From Micromussa lordhowensis (Eukaryota; Cnidaria; Anthozoa; Scleractinia; Lobophylliidae), in contig OZ026596.1 of NCBI GenBank assembly GCA_964020085.1, forward strand, positions 9,385,239 through 9,449,238: a stretch of DNA of 64,000 nt. The letters are read 5' to 3'. The notes beneath the pieces are model-generated. The model saw only the letters and a list, made by a program, of their open reading frames with translations. It made no database searches and was not told where the DNA came from. This document shows, in pieces, positions 1 to 13,700 of the stretch. The translations under genes and the position numbers were made by a program. Each line of letters starts with the position of its first letter. Position 1 is the first letter of the stretch.

Positions 1-277
1 GCAATACAAACTGTGTGACAAGTTTTTCATTTCATGTGCTGAGAATAAAACCACTTCAACAACCTTGCTCTCATCTTCCCGCTCCCTGGAGCAAGAGAAG
101 AGTGAGAAGACCATTGACGCTGGGAATAAGGCTGACCACTTCAAATTCAAATTTCTGACAACTGTTTAACCTCCCCAGCAGTTTTGACAGTGGTACCAAG
201 AACCTAACATACATTTGACATAAAATGTGATCCAAACAATATCTTTGATCCATCATGTTTCTTGTTTGCTCCTGCAG

Positions 278-3200
278 GGAGATGCTACAGTCACTTACGA
301 TGATCCACCTACAGCCTCTGCAGCTATTGAGTGGTTTAATGGTAAACTGCTGAAATGATTTTGTCGCTAATTTGGTTAATTTCAAGTTCCAAATTATGTT
401 AGAAATGTAAAATGTTTAATGGTGTTTGTACTTGTAGGTAAGGATTTCCTTGGGCAGGTGATCAAAGTCGAATTTGCTGAGAAGAGAGTTCCCAAAGGAG
501 GCTTTGGACGAGGAGGAGGAGGACGAGGTGCAGTTGTGTTTCAACTTTTACACTGGATAAAATATTATGCCACATGGCACATCCTTATACTCATGCTCTA
601 TTCATTGGTTGGATTGGAGTGGCCAGACCTAGCAAATTGTTTTGTAGTAGCAGTCAACATCATTGGGGAAAATTGTGGGGGGGGGGGGGGTCTTGGTGAA
701 AATTCAGTCAATAATGATGAGCAAATTAATCAAAAACAAAATTGATGCCAAATTGCTGGTTTTCTTCAGGTTTTGCTAGGACTGTGTGGTAATTACTGTA
801 TATTAGGTGTCCTAAAGTAGCTTAATTTTGGGACTCTGTTTTCCTACACAGGAGGTGGACGAGGTGGACGTGGAGGTGGTGGTTTTGGCGGTGGTGACCG
901 AAGGGGCGGCCGGGATGATAGCCGTGGAGGGGGAGATGGTGGAAACCAGGGCAAGTTAGAAGCTCGTGCTGGAGACTGGGACTGCTCATCGTATGTACTA
1001 TTTGTGCTTTCAAATTTACAGCAAAATGCTTAAATCAATATTTCAATCTGTAACTGTATTTAAATTTCTTAAAAACTTACCCCAAAAAACCTAGCCTGCA
1101 AGCATGCTCTCATTGCTGATGGCGTGAGCAAAGCTGTAGGCAAATAAAGCGAGCATCTGCGAGCTAACACTTGTGAGAATGAGAGCCTGCATGGATGGTA
1201 TTGTTTTCTGAATATAGCCCCTCTGAAGGTGTCAAGATTTTGACAACTCGCAAGTTTAATGTGTCAAATTAGTAGCCAATAGAAATGAGAAAAACATCAA
1301 CAAACATGATAGCAAATTGCATGTGGAGGCTTTAGTTTTAATTATGCAAACAACACTTGATTGCAGCACAATCTAAGTCAAGTGATTTTCCCTCCTTTAC
1401 GTGATCCTGAATTATGCTGGTTAGCGGGCAAGTCACTAACACTACCATATTGGAATGGTGCCCTTTACAAACTTTTTGATCATCGCAGGAGTTGCAAACA
1501 GCTGAAATATAAAACATTTACCATATCCAGTTGGCATAACCTAAAGAACATCCCTTCCTTCTGAAAGACAACTCACAGCTTTTCCAGTTCGTGTTTTAGA
1601 TCAACCAGATTATTTGCTTTGATGGAAAGTTTTCAAAAAGCTTCCAGGATAAATGCCACATTTGGATTGTCGGATGCCATGCCATGTTTGTGTTTGATAA
1701 TCGCTGCTGGTTTTGGTCATATTAATAAGACCTGTCATTTTTTCACCAATTAGAATGCTACATTCGTTGGCGAACGTGCTGTATTCGGAAAGCAATGTCT
1801 TGCGTGTGGGCTCTCATTTCCCGTGCCAGGCTCGCTGACGTGTCTCTCTTAACTTTGCTCATCCACTTTGCTCCTGCCTCAATGCATGAGAACCTACTCA
1901 CAGGATACAAAACACCCCACTTGTCCTTTGTGAAAGTAAATGCTAAAGTCCACAATCCACCAGCTCCGCAATATCAGAAACCACTTTTGTTGTGCTGAAA
2001 TCTCCAAGATGGGTACGGCTTGCAAGTGCTGAATGGAACATGTGGATTGTTCATCATTGAAAATGTGGCCAAACTTTTGACATTAATTTTTGATGTTCAA
2101 ATCCATCTCAACTATCTCAATTCTATTTCGCTAATTCTTTTTGCTAGGCTCATGATTACTTCTATTCTGACTTCCCTGCACAAGCATTCCCACACTATGT
2201 AATGTGTACGTGTATTTACTTTAAGTCTTGAGTAGTTCACTGATTGTCTGTGTCCTTTGTGATTGACCAGTGATTACGTTGGTTTTGTCCACTCTGTCTG
2301 TTCAACTGAATTTATTATATTTGTTTAATAGTCAAATAATAAAAGTAGGAATTACTATAGCAATTCCAGAATCTAATTCAGTTTGTTTGTGACCAGGTGT
2401 GGCAACATGAATTTTGCCAGGAGGGATACTTGCAACAGATGCCAGACGCCAAGATCTGGTGATGGCGGTGATAGTGAGTAGTCATCATATTAGTTTTTAC
2501 CCTCGTCGCATTTCTGACTGTTGAGAAGTGGTGTGTAGTCTTCACTTTACCTCAGAACTATCGTTCCTTTAAGAAAAGATAATTTAGAAGCACTCTTAAC
2601 CATCTTTAAAGCAGTTAGATGCAATGAGATTATTTTGTTGCAACAGAAGTTCAATGTTGGTAACTAGATTCCACAGCTGTAGACAGTGGTAAATCTGCAT
2701 CCCTTGACAACTACAAGTACTTGTCTTAAAACTATTTCTATTATCTCCAGGATGCAGCAGAACCCTGTTAATAGGACCACCTTATGGTTGTAATTAATGG
2801 GTTCCTAAATTATTTATTAGAAAATGCAAAAGTAAGAATTTTCTTGAGCTTCCCAAAAGTGGTCAATATAATCAGATTATCTTGTTTGGTTGCACAATAC
2901 TCAGTTTCTCATTTTATTCTAGGTGGTGGTGGTGGTGGATATGGAGGAAGAAGTGGTGGCGGAGGAGGAGGTAGAGGAGGCTGGGGTGGAGGTAGAGGAG
3001 GTGGTGGGCGTGGCGGAGGACGCGGTGACAGAAGAGGAGGACCGGGTGGGCGTGGCGGACGAGGTGGCTACGACAGGTAAAATTCTTAGCTTTTACTACA
3101 TGTCCATCCCTACTACAATAATTTTATCTGTCTTCATCTCATGAATTTTCTATTGTTTTCAAAGTACTGTTACACAAAATTTAACTGTAATTGCTTGGAT

Positions 3201-3299
3201 TGGTTTTCAACTTTCATTCGTGGAAATCATTTAACTTTTGCACTGTTTCTTTTCTGCAGACAAGGCATGAGACAGGAGCGAAGAGATCGCCCGTACTGA
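278..3299 (+). CDS. FET-family RNA-binding protein (FUS/EWSR1/TAF15 orthologue), 3' part
   Basis: FET proteins bind RNA and act in transcription and splicing in the nucleus. Six coding exons with GT-AG borders can be read: 278-341, 438-527, 852-990, 2397-2473, 2923-3076 and 3260-3299. In order they encode the end of the RRM ([18 protein letters not shown], then [11 protein letters not shown]), a Gly/Arg-rich RGG stretch, a RanBP2-type zinc finger (DWDC, then [15 protein letters not shown], split over two exons), a second RGG stretch, and the terminal QERRDRPY, which matches the PY nuclear-localisation signal that ends FUS and EWSR1. Exon phases join cleanly. The 5' exons (low-complexity N-terminus and start of the RRM) lie left of the window. 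This is one of the clearest identifications here. Which vertebrate paralogue it matches best cannot be decided, and invertebrates usually have a single FET gene. Confidence 0.93.
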
Positions 3300-3459
3300 T
3301 GAGCCCCTTAGTTCACTTTGATTCCAACAAGCGATTTAGCTCAAAACCCTTAATTCATCTTATGTTATCTAATAAGAATGTTTTCTAGAGCAAAACATTG
3401 CATTGACTGTTAAGCTTATAAATTATGTTTTTCCTGTATTGTAAAATTTTTATCATCAA

Positions 3460-3465
3460 AATAAA
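3460..3465 (+). terminator. polyadenylation signal of the FET gene
   Basis: AATAAA lies 161 bases after the FET stop codon and is followed by a GT-rich stretch, the usual layout of a cleavage and polyadenylation site. Confidence 0.75.
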
Positions 3466-3692
3466 AGTTCTTGTCCTGTGTGATGAACCTGTTGTTTGAT
3501 ATACCCCAGTTTTTTTGCTCCGTTTTGAAAAGCGATTTCAATGTTTGTGTAGAGGGCTAATCCCAAAGCCAAAATCTCTACAAAGTGTTGGTTTTTGTTG
3601 AGTGTAAGTGTTGAACATGGCAAAAGAATCTGCTACAGCCACTGCGTTTAACCTTAGTAAAATGCTTAGTCAGTCATTTTCCTACCTCTTAA

Positions 3693-4680
3693 ACACGGAG
3701 CGATCCTATAAAAGGCAGGGACACGCCCCCTTGAAGCACTTTGTTGGCTTTCCTGTGCAATGGTGGAAAGCCGGAGTAACGGTCGCATAACATAGAAGTC
3801 GTAGAGAAATAGCGTTTTTTTTCGTCAAACCAACGGAGTCATTTACGTAGAATAAGATAAGTAAATAATAAAAATACAGTGAAAATATAACTTATATTGA
3901 CACTTAAGATGATGGCTTTGGAAGACCAAAAACGATGAATTATCTTCGTCGTCGCTGCACGTGGAACATTTAAATTTCGCCGCAAACTGTAACAACAAAG
4001 CTGATGCCTGTGAGCTATCTGTTTCCATTTATCTCAGCATGCTGAGAGCGAAACAAAATCTCGTAAGAGGTGACTTTGGTTAGCCTGTGAACACAGACGA
4101 ATTTCGGTGGGATATATAACAATTATTCAGGTTTATTAGCGTTATGATGGTGCAAACAAAATGCAAATTGAACAACACTGAGTTATTCCTCAAACTGTTC
4201 AATATTCAGAGCAAAGAAATTGGAAACAACAAGTACTACCAAGAGACAATGGCAAAGTGAGATTTCGCCTGAATATTGACGTTAGAAAGGAAATGGAAGA
4301 CTTAAGGCTGCATGCCATGAAACAACTAATTACGTTCGCAAAAGGTCGACTGAATTTTAGCTGCAAGAGTACAACAGCAGCTAATGTTGACGTAACGGAA
4401 ACTCTTTTAGATATCTGTCTGAAGAATAACCACATTACCGTAGATAAAATATATTACCTAAGCAGACTGTATTTTTTATTTTTTGACGAATTTTAGCGTT
4501 CAAATTTATTCCTCAACCGCAGAAAACTGGCTGAAAAACAGAATCCTGTGGCAACTCGCTAAAATTAGACTTGAATGAATAAGCCAATCAAATGGGAGCA
4601 TTGGCCGTCCATTGGGATTGGTGATTGACAGGCTGAACACCTCAGCCTCGTTATATAGGATCGCTCAGATCGCTCCGTGT
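3693..4680. mobile_element. TTAA-flanked MITE, ~1 kb (piggyBac-like ends)
   Basis: Inverted ends ACACGGAGCGATC are bounded by TTAA on both sides (3689-3692 and 4681-4684). The right end has an internal repeat of the GAGCGATC unit before the shared CCTATA. TTAA duplication is the hallmark of piggyBac-type insertion, so this is probably a non-autonomous relative. No transposase reading frame is visible inside. Confidence 0.65.
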
Positions 4681-4684
4681 TTAA

Positions 4685-7600
4685 ATAGGAGCACCCTTTG
4701 AATCAGCAGCGTTTTGCAATAATTGTACCTAAGATATAGATTCAGCCAAGCGTTAAGCGTAGTATTTCCATAACACAATAAACTCAAAAGAAATTCACCT
4801 ATATATAGCATTTCACCAAACAGAATGAATGGAACAAGGAAATCTAAATAAACACAATAATAACTATGCAAATCCTGTTTGCTAAGCATAAAATTATCAA
4901 CAAAGGATGGCCAAATAAGATTGATTGTCATTCTAAGTAAAGCCAACAAATAGTAGTAGCAGTAAGCTTTATTAAAACCTGGATTAAAGAGTAGCACGTA
5001 TAAATATAGAAATAAATAAGAAGCTACATCTCGCAGTGCCAAGTGAACATTAACCGTCATTGACTTGACTTACCCACAAAGCCGAGTTCGGAAAGTGAAA
5101 TTGATTGTGACCGTCAAAACATGAGTATAAAGTGCATATGGAAGAGGAGCTAGCCTGAAACTGCAAAGGACTTGAGAAAGTCTACCCATTGACACCTGAA
5201 CAGTTTTAACATAAGCTCTCGCAGCACGTCAGTCTTGTATTGACATACAGTTGTACTTTTCTGTTGTGTCACAGGCTTTTTTCCATTCTTGTCCCTGGAG
5301 CCACCTGTCCCCCTTAGCCAGCCAGGAAGGCCTTGGCACTAGGAAAGGGTGGCTCTTGAGAAATCATATAATCAGCAAGATTCCTTGACTAAGATGTTTG
5401 GTTTCCTTTGTGATCTTTGAAAAAATCCATTCAACCACAACAAATACATTCAGTTTGAAACTGGCTTACTAGATGGGGAGCATTGAAAGTTTATGGTAAC
5501 GTTGATTTTTCCAGATTTTTGTTTGTGGAACGTGGGTTTAAATTTCAGTTTCGAAAATAATTTGTTACTTTCGACATGTCTGGGTTTTTTTCAGAACTAG
5601 TTTTTTTGGTTAGATTTCTACTCTAGTCCCAGTCCCATTTGTGTATTGTCCTCCTCACTTTTCTGATCCACAACATTTTTTTTTTCAAAAGTTCAGTCTT
5701 TTGGGTGTGAGGTTTCAGTTTCAACATGTAGATTTTTGGCAGTTTTCTGTTGTTAGTATATTATATTTTAGATTACAGCCTGATTTCTGTTTTTGAATTA
5801 CAGTTCATGTAACTGTTCCAGCTTTGATCCTTTTGATTTCGGTGTAGGAGAGCTTTTTTCCCTTGAAATGAAATATTTTGAAAACTTTGATATAATTGGC
5901 CAAAAATGGTTTTTATTTCCCCTGGCGACCAACTTCCCAAACAAAAATTATAACTACAACACACAAATAGACCTACGGCTTTATTACAATTTAATGTTAG
6001 TTTATTTACAATAACATTGTCTTTTGGTAGACAACAGGTGAAAATGCTTGTTTTGTCATTCAGTGGAAAGAGCTGACCAATGACAGAACAAACAATGCTG
6101 GCTGCAATCACAATCTGTTTTATGTAGCCTCGGAAAATTTGAGACAAACGATGCAACAAAATTTTTCTACAAAGTTCATCAGATTATATTTTTTCAAGGC
6201 AACTGCACAAACATGGTTTAGACTGGTGAAGATTGAGACATTATTTTCAAGAATTTTGTGTGTTTCCAGAAAATACCCATAGCTCCAAAGACATTTTTTC
6301 TTTGATCCCTCGGTTGTGTAGGTAACTTCATACTTTTCTTTCTTCAAAGTGTTTCACTCCGATACTCCCACTCCCTCAGTTTCTCCAATGACCTTCCAAG
6401 GGGTGGGTATGGTAATTTTCAGGAACTACAAATGCACCTGGTGTGCTTTAGTTCCTTACACAAACATCAGTCGCCTTGCTGCAGCCAAATGTTTGTACTG
6501 ATTACAAGTAGCCATGGTGTATTAACATAAAGTTACGGTCTCCAAGGTGAAATTCACAGAACGGACAGAAACCTGCTGTAGGGTTTCCCCTCTTCCACTT
6601 GTCATTGACTAAAACCACAGTCTCTAAATAGAACTCTTGCAGAAAAGGAAACTTCATAATTTTCAATTTTTGGCAGAAAGTGTCCAAGTCATAAGAATTT
6701 TAATATATTAAACCTAGGCTATCAATTCATTTCTCAAGATGTTAGTCCCTTCTGTGTTCACATGAAAGTTAATTTCTTGAGGCTACCACAGCTTTACAAG
6801 TCTGTTACTCACTAACTTCAACAGAACATTACAATTTCAATGATCAAATACATGGAAATGGTCTTCCACTGAGTCTTGTTTATTATTTTAATTTTGTGCA
6901 AGTTATGTCATGTATATACAAGGAAGAACTCTTCAAATGGGTGTTATTTACTACTGATGTGCGAATAGTATACATAGAAGAGTTTTTAATGATTGTTATG
7001 TACTGGAGTGGGTTATCGATGGAGCAGAGCTAATGTTATTATTGCTGCTGCCAGTGTTTTTCTTCTTGAGATGAAATTTTCCTTTGATAAGCGAGGAAAT
7101 ATAAATTCGGACCTTAGTGTTGTCTGTTTTCTTAATCCATATCTAGGAAAAAAAGAAATGGAATTATTACTGTGGGAAACATCAAAACTAAACAAGAAAA
7201 AACATTGGCACCCTTACACATTTGATTATTTCTACAACTTATCATGAGGTATTGTAGGATTGCAAAAATGTTGAACTGTATTTTCTATAAAAACTGAACT
7301 TTAGAAATGGAAACCTGAACTTATGCCAGTTTCCCTTGAAAGTATTTTTCTTCTGAGATCATCACCACAAATTACAGCTAGCGTGACATTTTTTGAACAC
7401 ATTGTTTCCCTAAATAAACCTCACATTTTACAAACTTGTATATTTTTTGGTCAGAGGGAGAAGTAAATCCCATATCCCCCTTCATTTTGTATAGATCATC
7501 TTGGAAATATATTATTAAGTACCCAATGTTTGCTTGCTTTGAATAAGTACACAAAATAAATTATTGAAAATATATTCAATAAAATAAGTAACGGATGTGC

Positions 7601-8501
7601 AATTAAATAAGATATGAATCTTACATTATTTCAGTTATAAATAGTTAATTTGACTAACCTCTGACTGCCCAACAGAATGGAGGGAACCACTAATGGGAGA
7701 GAAAAGATTTAATTATTATGTAAGGGAAATGACCTCTTTAGACCTAAGCTCAAGTGTAATAATTATATGCAACATGTACAGGAACCAGCAGCTTTTGGAA
7801 ATGGGTCACATAAATTGCATCAGTGCCTGTGGTTTGCATGATTCACAGCCAGCACTGGAGGGAAGGGAGTTTCCCTGTGCCTATGATGCAGATGGGGATG
7901 ACTGAAAAGTAAACAAATTCATTTCACACTTCAACAGCAAAAATCGTCAACATTGGCATCCTTCAGTCTTAGAGACTGTGGAGTTTCACTCCAGATAGTG
8001 GTTCTGGTACAGCGTGTGGTGTGGCTGGACAAACAAATACATGTAAGGGAATGGCAGTCATTCCCACAGCAATGATACCAGTACTTAGAATATTACCAGG
8101 AACCCTAGCACATTCTAACCCACCTATATCTCCCATTTTCTCGTGTCTCTACTACAAGTCCACATCCTTTGTGAAACCTAGTGGAAACAGAAGGAACCAC
8201 TGTCATTGTAGTTTAATTCTTCTGAAGTTGCACTACTAGTTCTAGTCTCTAACATGTGTATGCAAGTCATAGTGTCCAGTCCAGTCATTTGTATAAAAAA
8301 AGGTTTCTGCCTTCAGTAAACAAACGAACACACTCAAAGGCTTCATGTATGAGCAGGAGTGCAAAATATAGAGGATATTACATTACGTAATATAGAGGAT
8401 ATTACGTGCGTGGATATGAATTTTATGTTCAAGTGTTCAACTCGATATCTGAGAGATATGAGTTGAACACGAGAAGACAAAATTCATATCTACAAGCGGG
8501 C

Positions 8502-8517
<16 letters not shown>
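4685..8517. other. intergenic stretch, no gene seen
   Basis: AT-rich sequence downstream of the FET gene and the TTAA element. Open frames are short, lack recognisable domains and have no splice-linked partners. Probably spacer with decayed repeats. Confidence 0.5.
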
Positions 8518-8545
<28 letters not shown>

Positions 8546-8945
8546 CCATTTCACTTCAACATTTCAATGGTCTTACTGCGCTTTTCAATAACACGCGGAC
8601 TCTGAAATTCAAAGCTCAACCGACAAATGCGTTTTTCGCTACCGTCAATCAAATGTTCGGCAGATCCTCCAGCTTCCAACTATGTTGTCTGAACTGTACT
8701 CAAACGATTTGATTTGATTACTGCGCGCTCGGCAGTAGTCGGAAGCTGGGAGGAGCCACCGGACATTTGATTGACGGTAGCGAAAAACGCATTTGTCGGT
8801 TGAGCTTTGAATTTCAGAGTCCGCATGTTATTGAATAGCACAGTAAAGTAGAACGACGACGGTGATCTCTTCATGTGTAAAGATAACATGTTATTTTCAC
8901 GTGTGAAGATATAAAGTGCAAAAAGATAAATAAAGATATTCATGT

Positions 8946-8978
<33 letters not shown>

Positions 8979-8984
8979 AAATAA
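8518..8984. repeat. fold-back (long inverted repeat) element
   Basis: The sequence reads back on itself. ATAAACACCAGTGAAATACC near 8523 is mirrored around 8957-8980. The inner arms 8569-8685 and 8735-8851 pair almost fully, including CGCATTTGTCGGTTGAGC and its complement. The loop is about 50 bases. A second small inverted repeat (8417-8490, GAATTTTATG / ACAAAATTC type) sits just to the left. This is typical of a hairpin MITE. No coding potential is seen. Confidence 0.75.
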
Positions 8985-10799
8985 GTTAATTTATGAATTA
9001 TTCTGATTATCACAACTTACATTTTTTGTCCACACAATTTGTAACTACATGTAGGTTTGTGAATTTCACTAAACAAAGTAGTTGCAGTTCAAAACTAAAT
9101 ATTATTAACCAGAAGTCAATTCACTCCAATGTCTTAAACCAATTTCTTAACCACCCTTAATTTTTTTTATTTGTCCCTAGTCATGAATTTCATAGACATA
9201 TTTACCACTTCTTGTCATAGAAGAGCTTTCCATCTTCAGATCGTACTTCAATCGGGTATGAGACTTCTGGGTTAGAACCATTTCCTGCAGATTATTTCCA
9301 AGCAAGAACATTAATATCTATGAAATCCTGGAGACAAGAAGTGTGCGTATCTTGTCCCCAGGATTTTGGCAGCCATTTTTTTCTCACAGTTTTCTTTCAT
9401 TCCACGCACAAGAGACTATTAATTGAAAGCGAAAGAGGGACTACTCGTAGTCTAATTAACATCAGATGATCCTCGCTTATCAACAACCTCTGTAGATTTT
9501 CTAGTTCTAACTGTTGACAACAAGGAAACGATGTTTTTTCTTAAACACACATGTCACTGGCGAAATTGCTTTTCAAGTTAATGACTTTTTATTCCAATCT
9601 AATCTACAACCTGTTAACCTGTATCTTACCGTCTGTTAACCTGTGTCAACCTGAAACTAACACTATAATTATTATTATTAATAATAGTCTATAATCCCAG
9701 ACAAGAATTTCTGTTTTTTTTTGTAAAATCAGAAGTCCTCACGACCAAATTGGTTTTCTCTGATTGATTTTAATAGTGTCTTCAGGTCAAAACATATTAA
9801 CCAAGGTTGGACAAATCCTCTGAAAATATTCACATTGACAATGACATACAAAATTACCAAAAAAAAATTCCTGCACAGCAAAAACTGCTGAAAAGATTGC
9901 GCAAGGGAAGCCATTCATACAAAAATCAAGCACATGCTTTCTACTATCCAGTTCCTATTTTTGATGTTAAAAAAATTCTTGCACAAACTTTTGGCCACCA
10001 AAACAAATCAAGCATAATTTCAAGGGGAGAACAAAATGTCATTCCCCAGAAAATTGCCAAACCCCCTTCCCACCTCAAGAAAATAATCATATGGTACATC
10101 CCTTATTTTGATTTGAAGTTCACTTTCACTTCATGTTAAGAAATACTGAACACTTAGCTAATAATAAAATCTCTAACTGCACTGCAATGACCATCACACT
10201 CCTACAAACTTGTAAACCATACCTGAGGAGGTCTTAATGCGGCTTGTTCCCGTTTTGTTCTGTGATTGAGCTTGGGATGACGATACCTAGTATATAGCAT
10301 TACAAACCATGAATGATGATAATAAACAAGAACTTATTTTTGTGAAAAGGAAAAAGGGAATGATGCAATATCCATGGTAAGGAGAAGGACCACAAAGGAC
10401 TACTGTTGATTCCAGACATCTGTTGAAATGCCTTCTTTTCAGGTCATTTATTACAGCATCGGTTTCAGCCATGGATTCAAAAAACGTGATCAGGTGATGA
10501 CAAACATGTTTTTGCTACAGTCTGCAGCACAGCTGTTGCAAATTCCTCAAAAGTAGCAAGTTTGAGCAAATCTTAAAAACCATGCGATGGATTTTGCATC
10601 TGTCAAACTCTTCTCTGTAACATATCTTGCTAGAAAGTGAACCTTCCTCAATGGCAGAGATTCACTCATCACATGATCATTCTTATTTTTGAAATCATGA
10701 ATGAAACTATGTGCGACGACGTGCAACGACCTGTAATAAAGCCATTTCAAATGACGTCTGGGTTCAACAGTACATGTACAGGCCATATATCCATGAAGA
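8985..10799. other. intergenic stretch, probable SUDS3 3' flank
   Basis: No coding exon recognised. The right part lies directly downstream of the SUDS3 stop codon and should hold its 3' untranslated region. A TTTATT (AATAAA on the minus strand) occurs at 10447-10452. Confidence 0.4.
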
Positions 10800-13700
10800 T
10801 TAACATTTCCCCACCTCTCCTGGAAGAGAAACCAATTTGTTGAGTGCTTTCAAGTCTTCCATGATTTCTTCATCGTCAAGCATGTAGTTAATCTGGGGTG
10901 GGGTTTAGTTAAGGTCATAATAATGACAGAAACTATTGTTTAACATCTCTCTGAAGTCATTTATAATCAATAGTCCAGATCTAAATACTGATAACTACAA
11001 TAAACCTGTGTAGATCTCCTATTTAAACAAATTGAAATGTATATTATTTAAAACTGGATCAGTGGATAATGCAATTCAAGAGTTTTCACTGGCTCAGCCA
11101 TCATGGTATATGAACCATTATTCATGCATGGTACGATTGATGAATCAAAAAGATATGAGAAGTTTTCCTTCTTTTCTCAGGTGCAGGCAATGGATCATTG
11201 GGTCTTCTTCTTAGCTTTCTTGTGACGGCAGGTTTCACCTCCACTGAATCTACACAATAGAATTTAAAGTTATGAGCAATCTATCAGCCTAATATCCATT
11301 TAGATTCACATATTAATGCTGTGCTGGCTTAAAAAGTTTGCAGGTGACATTCTTGACTTTTTTGTGTGAGATGTGGTATTGTACATATTAATTATAAGGT
11401 ACAAGTTGGTTCTTTGGACAAAACTCTGGAATGTGACAACAGAACAGAAAGCCTTTGAGCAGTAATTCACTGGTTTATTATGCAGCATAATAAACTCTAA
11501 AACTCTAGCATATGATCATTCAAACAGAGGCTATTGATCAGTACTTTTACATGGTAAGACCCTGAGGGAAAAGAGAGGGAAAAGGGAAAAGGGAGGGAAA
11601 AAAATATTTTCATTGCTTTCAGCAGGAGGGCAATTGATTTTCACAGGCAGGCAAAAATTTATGAACTGAACTTCTTTATAAGAAAAACTTTCATTGTAGA
11701 TGGTCAAAACAGATGGTGATACTGGTGCCCAGTCCTTACTCAAACTCCTGATTTTTGAAGCATACTTCACCCAAATAACAATAATTTGTATCAACATTTC
11801 TGTACTGACCTCCAGTTAGCTCCATAGACACTCTCTCTGTCTCTATGACCTTTTTCTTCTCCTGTAACTCATTCAGCAGTGTCTCCTTAAGTTCAATTTT
11901 CTTTTGCTGTTAGAATCAAAAATCAAAATAAAACAGCTCAATGGAGCAAACTGTGCACCCCCTTCAGCTTCAAGCTTGGAATATCAATTCTCATTACTGA
12001 GTCTCATACATGTCTTTTAAAATAAGTTCTGAGAATATGATGGTACATCGACACAACATCCCCTATCTGATGGTGTTCCTTTCTTCTCATCAACTGTCTC
12101 CTTGACATTTTAACCACTCATGGGAATTAAACGTACCTCATATTCCTCTTGTGCCGCCTTCTGCTCCCGGATGTATTCTTTCTCAATTAGCTCAATCTAG
12201 AATGCATGAAGACCACAAACAGGTATAAAAATTCCATGCAGCTACCTTTGGGTGAATGCTGATTTCAGAAAAAATGTTAATATCCAGCATAAAAGATATA
12301 GAACAAATGAATGGAAACAACCGGTAATTTGGGATTTGACCTAACAGAAAGTATTCATTTTGTCATCTAAGATAAAACTTTAAACTAACCTCATATTTCC
12401 TACAGATTTCTGCAAGCAAAAATAACAGAAAAAAAATCAGTGAGAGTTATTTACTCTGCGAAGTGATGATATGATCAAATTTTTGTAGATATTGATAATT
12501 ATTATTACAGTGTAGATTAAAAAAGATCACAGATTCAACCTATTATCTGCATGTTACCAATGCAATGCTATCCCAACTAAGCCATGAGGTTTACACACAT
12601 GTTTTGAGCAACATGCTCTTGTCTGCAGGGTAAAATAATATAGGATATACAAATGACACCGTATATATTGCAGGTAAAAAAGAAATTCAGGTCAAAATGA
12701 TTTTAACCTACTTTGATTCTCAATTTCCTTTGTCTTCGGACCCTAATTATTCATGATCCATGAATAATTAGCCAAGGGTTAATAGACAAAGGAAAATCAT
12801 TTTGACCTGAATTTCATTTTGACCTGCAACATATATACCAAAGAAGTTTCATTATCTTTTTCAGTAGGAAGGCAATTGTTTTTCACAGGGAGTCAAAATG
12901 TTTTGAACTGAACTTTGTTCCAAGAATAACCTTCCACAAATGGTCAAACCTGGCAAGAAAAATTGGCTTCACAGCTGGTCAATTTGGCCAGTGCCCAGAC
13001 GTTTCACAATCCGGTTACCATACCTGCTATAAGAAGTCTCTCACTTCTTAGCACATCAAGTTTATTCAGCCTCTTGCTATATTCAGTATGTTTACCTAAC
13101 ACAGAACAAAATGAAAATCAGCAAATTGGATTGAAATATTTATCACATTACATAACCAGTGCTTTGAAATTCAACCTTCTTGACTAGAGCTAGGCTCATA
13201 AAAAATGGAATGAAATATGAAATATGCAATTTCATACCACTGTTTAAATGCTGCAACTGTTGTTTAAAATCCTCTAACTTTTCTTGATACATTCTGAAAA
13301 AGAATCAAAGTAGTTTAGTTACACATAAAAGATATCTTTCCATTGTTATGTTTTCATAGCAGTTTACAGATACCTAGATATGCCGCTGGGTGGCAAGGGG
13401 TGCTGTGTTGTTTGCTCAAGAATACAATACTGTATGACTCAAGTAAAGCTTGAACTAACTTGAGACTCTTCATCAGGGCTAAAAAAAAAAAGATTTCCAG
13501 CTTGCACTTTGGACAAGCAGCTCTCAACTTTTACTTATCCTGGACAAGTCTTAGTTTTATACTTTTTTTATTTGGTTGGCAGATGACTTGCCTGTCCCCT
13601 TGCCAATCAGGCAAGTGAGAATGAAGCGTTACTTGCCCGGGAGGAAAAATGTACTTGTCCTGGACAACTGGATAGTACATTTTTTTGGGCCTTGCTTGAT

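Noticed and set aside
2784..3144. Alternative frames over the glycine-rich exon
   Set aside because: Repetitive GGT/GGA codons stay open in several frames; only the frame joined by splice phases to the FET zinc finger and PY signal is real.
4665..5060. 131-codon minus-strand frame rich in hydrophobic residues
   Set aside because: Composition follows from AT-rich sequence, and it overlaps the right end of the TTAA element at 3693-4680.
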